From positions 558,001 to 622,000 of the forward strand of contig NZ_JADPFC010000002.1 of assembly GCF_015668195.1 (NCBI RefSeq): 64,000 nt of DNA, given 5' to 3'. The notes beneath the pieces were generated by a model, which searched no databases, was not told where the DNA came from, and saw nothing but the letters and a program-made list of their open reading frames with translations. A program made the translations under genes and the position numbers. Positions 52,931-60,204 of this stretch are shown here, in pieces; within the stretch, counting starts at the first letter, position 1, and each line of letters opens with the position of its first letter. The stretch comes from Romboutsia_C sp015668195 (GTDB lineage Bacteria > Bacillota > Clostridia > Peptostreptococcales > Peptostreptococcaceae).

Positions 52931-53476
52931 ACTTATATTAAATATAGCTTCTCTTAGTATATAAACTATAAGAAGTAGAATCATTATAACTATTATTTTA
53001 TTTGAACTTACAACCCTTTATGTTTATACTTGTTTAAGTTGAATAGTTTGGTTTGAAGTTTTATTTGTAATTTAATTTACTATTACATACGATATAGTTT
53101 TACCTCATTAGTAATATCTAAATTTAAAGTTTATACTCAGCACTTAAAAATATATGTAATATACGTGATAAAATAGCAAACTTTTGATCATTAATCATAT
53201 TACTTTATAAAAGTCATTTTATATATAACATGCGCTTAAATGACACTTAATTAATAGAAAATTTACTGGTATTAAGTGTGTGCCAAAATTTGTGACTAAT
53301 TAAGACTTTTAATATCTTTTATTTGGTATATATATCTTATTAGTACTTCTGAGCTTAGCATTTTATTGATATTTATATTGTGTTTTTATTTGTTATATAT
53401 TTTTTAGTTATATAAATATGAAATAAAATTTCTCTATAAAATCTTAACATATTCTGTCTATTTATAATTAAAAAAA
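52931..53476. other. 545-base gene-free region
   Basis: AT-rich region between the small HTH-less gene and the terminator of SlpA-like gene 2. I see no credible frame, no repeat shared with the rest of the window, and no structured RNA. Confidence 0.5.
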
Positions 53477-53510
53477 GGAACTGCCCTCATAATGAGGTAG
53501 TTCCTTTTTT
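53477..53510 (-). terminator. intrinsic terminator of SlpA-like gene 2
   Basis: GGAACTGCCCTCAT pairs with ATGAGGTAGTTCC (one bulge or mismatch) with A and T runs on both sides. Confidence 0.85.
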
Positions 53511-53535
53511 AGTTAAGCTTTTAAATTATTATTTA

Positions 53536-55650
53536 TTAGTTTAATCCTAATATCTTAAGTAAGCTTTGTACTGCTGCTGTAGCAACTCCTCCACCTACTT
53601 TAGTTAATTTATTAGCATTTGAATCTGAATGCTTATCTGTTAAATTATCTATAACAGTTTCTTGTTCTTCACTTAAATTATCTGTAGCTAATACTATAGG
53701 AGCTTCAACTCTTCCTGCTAAAGGAGCTACTGCTAAAGCATCTACTAATTTACCATTTCCTCCAACATATCCATCTTGAGCAACGAATATATCGTTAACA
53801 TTTTGCTTTAATGCATCTGATCCATAGTATGTGTTTATAACCATAGCATTAGTTTCTTTTCTATCTGCTCCTGCTATTCTTTCAACAGTATCACCTGTTT
53901 CAACATTAGCTTTTACATCTTTTATTACTTGCTTAGAAACTTTGCTAGTTCCTCCAACTACTTTTACATCATTTATACCAGTCTTATTTTTATATAAGAA
54001 ATCTTTAGCATCTTGAGTAAGTCCAGCTTCTGGAGATACTATTATTGGAGCTGCTGTATTAGCATCTGTTGTAAGTTTAGTAGCTACTGCTGCTATACTC
54101 ATAGCATCTGCTTCACCTTCTCCACCAACTACGAAAGCATTTGTCATAGTTGTCTTGTCCATAGCTTTAGCTATTTTTAAAGATGTATCATATCTATCAT
54201 TTCCTGCTAATCTAACTATCTTAGCATCCATTTCTTTTATTAATTGAGCTTCAACTTCTTTAGATATAGTGTTTTCTCCACCAACTATGTATATAGTTTG
54301 CTTTTTATTTAATACTCTCTTTATTTCACTCATAGTTTCTGTTGGAACAGAATCCTTTTTAGCTAATAATATAGGAGCATTCTTTTGCTTAGCTAAAGGT
54401 GCAGCTGCTAAACCATCAACTATGGCATTTTCTCCTACTAATACAACAGAGTCTGCATTTATTTTATCACCTTTTGCTTTTTCTTTTAATTTTAAGAATC
54501 CTGCTTTACTTATTTCAACAGCAGTTTCAAATCTATTTTCACCTTCTAATGAAGTGTATTTATCTGAACCTTCTACAACTTTCTTATCATCTTGCATGTC
54601 AGTTGCAACTTGAGTTAAATCTTTATGAGAAGTTCCAGTTATAACCAACTTAACATCTTTACCATCTTTAGCTAATGTATTGTTAGAAGTATTTTCTACG
54701 TATCTTATCTTAACAGTAAGCTCATAATTACCAGCTTCATTAACTTTTACAGTTGATAAATCTGTAGTTTTATCAAATCCTATTTTGTATTCTTTCCCAT
54801 TTTCTATTATTGTTGCTTCATTATTTCCTGCTATATTTGCATCTATTAATGTATTAACTAATTCAACACCTGATTTAGTGTATCCTTTTTCATTGTATAA
54901 ATCAGTTAAGTTTAATTGTACTTTTTCTGTTTCTTTAGCGTTAAATACTAATGAATCTAAGTTTTTAGAAGGTATCTCTTTTTCTGTAGCATTTTCATCT
55001 TCTGCAAGTTTAAATCCTACAACACTCTTTCCAGCTTCTACACTTATTCCATTTAAGTTAACAGCATTACCGTTAGCATCTACTGCTTTAGTTTTATCTA
55101 CTTTATATTCTCCTACTGCTAGCTTTACTTCTTTTCCACTTGCTAATTCAACTATCGCTTTAACAGCATTTCCTTCAGCTACTATTGCATCTTGTGCATC
55201 ATAGTATACAACTGATTTTCCTACATTAGTTAATGCAACTATTTCTTTTGCAGCTGCAACTAATTCAGCATTATCTGCATATCTTGTATTTTTAGTTTTT
55301 TCCGTAGCTAATATTCTACCATCAACCTTAACGTGTCCCTTGTCTACTACATCTACAGTTAACTTTGTATCATTTATTTTAGCATTTGCTATAGCTGTTT
55401 TTAAATCTTTTATATCTTTTATATCTTTACCATCTACTGTTATTTTGTATACAGAATTCTGATATGGTTCTGTTGCTGTACCACCTTCACCATCTTCTTT
55501 TTCATCAAAATACTTAGTATTTAACATTTCTTCTACTTTAGCTATTAAAGTAGCCTCATCTACTTCTTGAGTAGCGGCAAAAGCTGGTGCAACAGTAGTT
55601 GCAACTGTAGCTACTGCCATCATCATTGCTATGTTTTTCTTCTTTAACAT
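53536..55650 (-). CDS. SlpA-like S-layer precursor 2 (N-terminal S-layer region, C-terminal CWB2)
   Basis: 704 residues with a signal peptide (1-25, ending PAFAATQ). The N-terminal half (about 26-350) includes NSVYKITVDGKDIKDIKDLK and VVDKGHVKVDGRI, which correspond to the matching motifs of SlpA-like 1. It ends in an Ig-like domain (ELTVKIRYVENTSNNTLAKD, VKLVITGTSHKDL). Three CWB2 repeats (about 363-704) begin LEGENRFETAVEISKAGF. The highly biased codons, a strong promoter, a long leader with two copies of the GTGAGAAATA motif and GGGGAGGA as ribosome site point to a main S-layer gene. This leader has the longest complementarity to the candidate sRNAs of any leader in the window. It cannot be told which of the two precursors is dominant. 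Confidence 0.86.
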   Translation of the reverse strand: MLKKKNIAMMMAVATVATTVAPAFAATQEVDEATLIAKVEEMLNTKYFDEKEDGEGGTATEPYQNSVYKITVDGKDIKDIKDLKTAIANAKINDTKLTVDVVDKGHVKVDGRILATEKTKNTRYADNAELVAAAKEIVALTNVGKSVVYYDAQDAIVAEGNAVKAIVELASGKEVKLAVGEYKVDKTKAVDANGNAVNLNGISVEAGKSVVGFKLAEDENATEKEIPSKNLDSLVFNAKETEKVQLNLTDLYNEKGYTKSGVELVNTLIDANIAGNNEATIIENGKEYKIGFDKTTDLSTVKVNEAGNYELTVKIRYVENTSNNTLAKDGKDVKLVITGTSHKDLTQVATDMQDDKKVVEGSDKYTSLEGENRFETAVEISKAGFLKLKEKAKGDKINADSVVLVGENAIVDGLAAAPLAKQKNAPILLAKKDSVPTETMSEIKRVLNKKQTIYIVGGENTISKEVEAQLIKEMDAKIVRLAGNDRYDTSLKIAKAMDKTTMTNAFVVGGEGEADAMSIAAVATKLTTDANTAAPIIVSPEAGLTQDAKDFLYKNKTGINDVKVVGGTSKVSKQVIKDVKANVETGDTVERIAGADRKETNAMVINTYYGSDALKQNVNDIFVAQDGYVGGNGKLVDALAVAPLAGRVEAPIVLATDNLSEEQETVIDNLTDKHSDSNANKLTKVGGGVATAAVQSLLKILGLN

Positions 55651-55683
55651 ATTTGTTTCCTCCCCAACATTATATAAAATAAT

Positions 55684-55783
55684 TACATCTCTTTTTTATG
55701 TAAATTCCGCTTCTCGTATTTCTCACATACTTATATTTCTCACACAAGTAGATGATAATATACTTTTTAGTAACTTTCACCAA
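55684..55783 (-). promoter_or_regulatory. promoter and sRNA-complementary leader of SlpA-like gene 2
   Basis: Minus strand: TTGGTG (55778-55783), 17 bases, TATTAT (55755-55760), start near 55748. The transcript opens with TGTGAGAAATATAAG, then TATGTGAGAAATACG, then the stem TTTACAT / ATGTAA whose loop is AAAAAAGAG. TATGTGAGAAATACG (15 bases) and AAAAAAGAGATGT (13 bases) are exact complements of the linker and loop of sRNA 1. Confidence 0.6.
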
Positions 55784-56008
55784 CTTTCGTTTTACATTTT
55801 TTTCCATATTTCAACATTTAAATAAGTAATATTTTTACTTCGACATTTTTTTACACTAAAACATTTAGCTAATTTATAAATACATACTATTTTTCTTTTT
55901 ATATAATATTTTTATTTAAATATATTTTAATATAAAATATATTTGTATTTTTTTGTAGATAACTTTTTTACCCTAATTATGTATATAATCTTACTAAAAT
56001 ATAAAAAT

Positions 56009-56048
56009 TAAAGGAGTTAAATACCAATATGGTAAATAACTCCTTTTT
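56009..56048 (-). terminator. intrinsic terminator of the 56-59 kb CWB2 gene
   Basis: AAAGGAGTTA pairs with TAACTCCTTT across a loop that itself contains ATACC/GGTA; a T-rich stretch follows on the minus strand. Confidence 0.6.
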
Positions 56049-56080
56049 AAATAATTAAATATTTTCTTCTGTATTGTATA

Positions 56081-59000
56081 CTATCTAGTTATATTTACAT
56101 TTATAACTGTATCTTTAGGTGTTTTATTAGCTGCATATACTCCATCATATAATGCAACTATTATACTTCCGTTTGGTGTATTAGAATTTAGTTTAACTTT
56201 TCCATTACTTACAGTTGCATTTATTCCTGATGTTTCTATTCTTATAGTCCCAAGTACAAAATCACCTTTATCGCTTCCTACTGGAGCATTATATACACCG
56301 TTATTATTTCTATCTATAAATAATACTGCCTCTATTCCAGATTCAGAACCTCCTGCATTTTTGTTTGATAAACTAAGTATAACCTCTGCATTTGGATATC
56401 CTTGAACTGATACTCCTTCTACTACTTTCTTATACTTAGTTTCATCTGATATATCACTTCCTGCATTATTACCTATAGCAGTATAATTTATATTAAATAG
56501 GTTTAATAAGTTAAACTCTGCATCTGATTGTGATGAGTTTACTTTAGTTATAGTATTTATAGTGTTAGTATTAATAGATTTTATAACTGGTGTTGTATCT
56601 ACTATACTTATTGAAACTGATGTTAATAAAGTTTCTCTATTATTTGAGTCTTTTTTGTATAAATATACTGTAGTTGAACCAGTTTTAGTCTTGTTAGCTG
56701 TAGGCACTATATCTATACCATTAGCATTTTTAGTCGCTGTTACTAGTTCTGCATCATTAACTTTTAATATATAACCTTCTCCACTTATATCAGTTTGATT
56801 CATTAAGTTTCCGTTACTATCATAAGTATTTAATTTTAATGATAAACTGTTATCATCTTTATAATCATATCTATCTAAAGTCATATCTTTATTTGCTACT
56901 GTATGCTCTAATTTATAAGTATATCTATCTGCAACTGCATCTCTTATTGTAACTGATAAACTTCCTAAATCAATCTTTTTACCTGCTACTGTTTTTTGCA
57001 TCTTAACAGTTCCAGTTCCTACTTTACCAGTATCTGGTGATATAGTCATGGTTGCTTCTCCATTAGCAAAATCTCCAACAGATACAACACCTATTTTATT
57101 TTCTTCTGTTGGTGTTGAGCTTGTATTTATAGTTCCTTTGTCAAGAGCTGCACCTGTATTTATAGGGTCACCATGCTGGTCAACTGCCTTAACTTTAACT
57201 GCTGAATTACCTTGATTTTTTGTTAATGTTATACTTGTTTTGTTAGTATCTCCTACATAGTATCTTACTGTTCTAACTTCTCTTGCATTTTTTTCTGCAT
57301 CTAATACTTGTATACTTATTTCTTTCGATACTGTTCCATTAGAAATAGTTACTTTAGCTGTTCCTACTTTTCTAGCAGTTATATTTTTACCAGATACAAC
57401 TAAAACCGTTGGGTCAGATGATTTTAATGTAACTTTACCAGTTATATCCTCTTCTTTACCATCATTTCTCATACCTTTTATATCACTTAGTGTTATACTT
57501 TCCCCAACTAATAATTTATTACTTATAAAATCATTATTTTCACCATTTCTATTATTAAAAGCAGCTTTATATGACTTTATACTAGCTATATCATTTGCTT
57601 TATCTGTTACTGTTACAAGTTTTTTATCGGCAGTTTTTATTACTTGGCTTCCTTTAGTTAATGTTATTTCGTAATCAAATATTTCATCTTTTACAAATCC
57701 TGTAGTTTTTAATTTTCCTGTTTTAGATGTTTTTAATGGTGATGTTGGATTATCTGTATTATAGAATACTGGTCTACTTGATTTAAACTCAACATTCCAT
57801 CCTAAACTTTTTAATTCTTCTACACTTCTCGTTTGCCCACCATTCACAGTAAACCCTAGATATTGTATTCCGCTTGTACCTACTTCTCTTGTAGTAGCTT
57901 CTACACTAGATATCTCTGAGTTATATGTAAAGCTATGACTAGTAGTATTTCCTAAGTTACTAGTAACCTTAACTGTATTAGTTCCATTACTAAATGCATT
58001 AGCAAATTCTACAGTAGCTTCTGTTCCTGCACTATTAGCAGTATAAGAAACAGTAATATTTCCACTTATAGAAACCTTTGATTTATCTATTCTATTTAAT
58101 TCTCTTCCTGTTAACTTTATAGTCTTGAAATTAACTAATGTTACTCCACTTACTTGAGCTTCTGGATCTTTTTGAGTATCCTTTATAGCTTGTATACTTG
58201 CAATTGGTATACCATTTCCAACCTCAGTTATCTTTGTAAATTTCTTACCTTCTAATAAAATCTTTTGATCATTTGATAAGCTTTTTCCAACTATCATAAC
58301 AGGATCTTGATTATAAGCTGCTAGTACACCAACAGCTAAAGCATCTGCTATTTCATCTGCTTTATTTACTTGACCTGATTTTGTCACATATATATTGTCA
58401 TAAGTACTATATTTGTAGAATTCTTCTACAACTTCAGCATTAGTTTCTTGTCTTCCTGTTCCTTGAAGTCTTTTCTTAGTTCCTGGTAATGAGTTTTGAG
58501 TTGTATTCGATACTGAACTTGTTCCTCCTATTACATAAGAAGTGTTTATACCCTCACCATTTATATATGCCTTAGTATCTGCATCTAATCCATTTTTTGG
58601 GTGTGCAAGTATTATTGGCATTTTATTTTGAGCTGCAGGTGCCGCCACACTTACTGCATCTGCTAATACTTCTCCATTAGCTACAGCTATCTTTGATATA
58701 TCTGATATCTTATCAAATTCTTTTGCTACTTTTAAAGAAGTTTCATACTTACTATTTCCTGCTATTCTGTTAACAGTTATTCCCATAGCTTGTATTTCAG
58801 CTTTTACAGAATCATTTACTGATGCTGTTCCACCTATTATATCAACTGTTTTTATTCCTCTTCTAGTTAATTCTTTCTTTGTATCTGCATTTAATTTATT
58901 ATTTTCAGTCATTAGTATTGGAGCTTTTTTAAGAGATGCGTATGGAGTTGCTGTTAATGCATCCACTATTCCTTTTTGTCCATTTACTACTACTGCATGT

Positions 59001-59194
59001 TTTGATGTTGAGCTGTAGTTTTTACTTATTTCTACTGCTGTTTTGTATCTGTCATCACCAGATATTTTACTTGATGTTACACTAGCTCTTGGCTCTTGTG
59101 CATTTGCTTCTACTGCAAAAGTAGATGCTAATGTTGTTGCAAGCATTGTTGTCGCCATAACCTTAGCTATTATTCTCTTTTTTCTCTTTAACAT
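56081..59194 (-). CDS. CWB2 surface protein with N-terminal anchor and Ig-like (Big_2) repeats
   Basis: 1037 residues. The signal peptide (about 1-33) is followed by three CWB2 repeats at the N-terminus (about 40-345, ISGDDRYKTAVEISKNYS, NRIAGNSKYETSLKVAKEF, LQGTGRQETNAEVVEEFY). About 690 residues of beta-rich modules follow, one clearly Big_2 (VTLKSSDPTVLVVSGKNITA followed by RKVGTAKVTIS). The tail has EAVLFIDRNNNGVYNAPVGS, a calcium-binding-like DxNxNG turn. No catalytic motif, so probably an adhesin or structural S-layer-associated protein. The frame opens at a GTG at 59203, but that GTG lies within the ribosome site GAGGTGA; the ATG at 59194 is 6 bases beyond it, so I use that. The ribosome site plus the next bases (GTGAGAAATA) is complementary to both candidate sRNAs. 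Confidence 0.85.
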   Translation of the reverse strand: MLKRKKRIIAKVMATTMLATTLASTFAVEANAQEPRASVTSSKISGDDRYKTAVEISKNYSSTSKHAVVVNGQKGIVDALTATPYASLKKAPILMTENNKLNADTKKELTRRGIKTVDIIGGTASVNDSVKAEIQAMGITVNRIAGNSKYETSLKVAKEFDKISDISKIAVANGEVLADAVSVAAPAAQNKMPIILAHPKNGLDADTKAYINGEGINTSYVIGGTSSVSNTTQNSLPGTKKRLQGTGRQETNAEVVEEFYKYSTYDNIYVTKSGQVNKADEIADALAVGVLAAYNQDPVMIVGKSLSNDQKILLEGKKFTKITEVGNGIPIASIQAIKDTQKDPEAQVSGVTLVNFKTIKLTGRELNRIDKSKVSISGNITVSYTANSAGTEATVEFANAFSNGTNTVKVTSNLGNTTSHSFTYNSEISSVEATTREVGTSGIQYLGFTVNGGQTRSVEELKSLGWNVEFKSSRPVFYNTDNPTSPLKTSKTGKLKTTGFVKDEIFDYEITLTKGSQVIKTADKKLVTVTDKANDIASIKSYKAAFNNRNGENNDFISNKLLVGESITLSDIKGMRNDGKEEDITGKVTLKSSDPTVLVVSGKNITARKVGTAKVTISNGTVSKEISIQVLDAEKNAREVRTVRYYVGDTNKTSITLTKNQGNSAVKVKAVDQHGDPINTGAALDKGTINTSSTPTEENKIGVVSVGDFANGEATMTISPDTGKVGTGTVKMQKTVAGKKIDLGSLSVTIRDAVADRYTYKLEHTVANKDMTLDRYDYKDDNSLSLKLNTYDSNGNLMNQTDISGEGYILKVNDAELVTATKNANGIDIVPTANKTKTGSTTVYLYKKDSNNRETLLTSVSISIVDTTPVIKSINTNTINTITKVNSSQSDAEFNLLNLFNINYTAIGNNAGSDISDETKYKKVVEGVSVQGYPNAEVILSLSNKNAGGSESGIEAVLFIDRNNNGVYNAPVGSDKGDFVLGTIRIETSGINATVSNGKVKLNSNTPNGSIIVALYDGVYAANKTPKDTVINVNITR

Positions 59195-59333
59195 ATTTCT
59201 CACCTCATGTTATTTTTGGGATTTTTATCCTTTTATGAATTTAATTGTATAATAGTTTTAGTTTTTTATCAATACATCTTAAAATCATTATACTTTTAAA
59301 TCTATATTTATTTTTCAATTAACTTAATATAAT

Positions 59334-59370
59334 AAAAAAAGAAGGCTCAAAATGATTTGACCTTCTTTTC
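59334..59370 (-). terminator. intrinsic terminator of the DUF4352 gene
   Basis: GAAGGCTCAAA pairs imperfectly with TTTGACCTTC around ATGA, with A and T runs outside. Confidence 0.6.
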
Positions 59371-59396
59371 TTTATTCATTATATTTTAATATGTAT

Positions 59397-60005
59397 CTAT
59401 TTAAGTTTAACTACTACTTGGTTACCTGCTAATGAGCTATCAAATTGTAATTCTAATCCTGTTGCATCTTTAGGTACTTCAACTACATATTCTCCAGTCA
59501 TTTTTCTTCCTGGCCCTATTGTTCCATCTAGTTGACCATTAGCATTTTCTACTATAGTTTGTTTCATAGCTCTTCCATCTTTGTCTACTACTTTAAACAT
59601 TAGCACAGATGATACAGTTTGCTCTTTATCTGATATATTTTCAACTGTTGCATCTACGTATAAGAATTCGTTACCTTCTTGTGGTTTTATAAAGTCACTT
59701 CCATTTGTAGTTTTTACTTCGTTTACTGTTATTTTAAATTTATCTAATTCAATAGTATCTCCTATATTGAATACTTCTTCTTTGCTGCTTTTTTCTTCTT
59801 TTGTTACTACAGATTTATCTTCTGAAACTAGTTTTGGTTTATTTGAACCAGATCCTCCAATTGCAGCTATTATTATTACAACTAATACCCAAAACCATAT
59901 CTTTTTATAAAATGGTTTAGAATTTTTTGCCCCACATTTAGGGCAAGCTTTTGCATTAGATGCTATTTCATTACCGCAGCTTTTACAATTTATTAATTTT
60001 GCCAT
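59397..60005 (-). CDS. Zinc-ribbon, single-TM, DUF4352 protein
   Basis: 202 residues. An N-terminal cytoplasmic zinc ribbon (CKSCGNEIASNAKACPKCG, two CxxC pairs) is followed by one membrane helix (IWFWVLVVIIIAAIG) and an extracellular DUF4352 beta-sandwich (about 80-200, FNIGDTIELDKFKITVNEVK, NEFLYVDATVENISDKEQTV, GPGRKMTGEYVVEVPKDATG). Such Ig-like lipoprotein or membrane domains are widespread in Firmicutes; their ligand is unknown. TAGGAGGA precedes the ATG by 7 bases. It lies alone between two CWB2 genes with terminators on both sides. Confidence 0.87.
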   Translation of the reverse strand: MAKLINCKSCGNEIASNAKACPKCGAKNSKPFYKKIWFWVLVVIIIAAIGGSGSNKPKLVSEDKSVVTKEEKSSKEEVFNIGDTIELDKFKITVNEVKTTNGSDFIKPQEGNEFLYVDATVENISDKEQTVSSVLMFKVVDKDGRAMKQTIVENANGQLDGTIGPGRKMTGEYVVEVPKDATGLELQFDSSLAGNQVVVKLK

Positions 60006-60127
60006 TATGTAATCCTCCTACAAGTTGTCTATATTTTTTAAGTCCAAGGTATATTATACATATTTACCTTGTCGATTCTTGTCATTTCTTGTTAGAATTA
60101 GAACTTTTTTTATAATTATTTCTTAAT

Positions 60128-60159
60128 AAAAAAGGAACATCAATTAATGCTCCTTTTTT
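60128..60159 (-). terminator. intrinsic terminator of the 60-63 kb CWB2 gene
   Basis: AAAAAAGGAACAT pairs with ATGCTCCTTTTTT (one mismatch) around CAATTA. Confidence 0.7.
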
Positions 60160-60204
60160 ATTTAATACCTTATATGTTTAGTTGAAAATTAATTTTATTT
60201 TTTA

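Noticed and set aside
52721..52984. 87-codon minus-strand frame
   Set aside because: It overlaps the better-supported 56-residue plus-strand gene with AGGGGGA and a terminator, and has no ribosome site.
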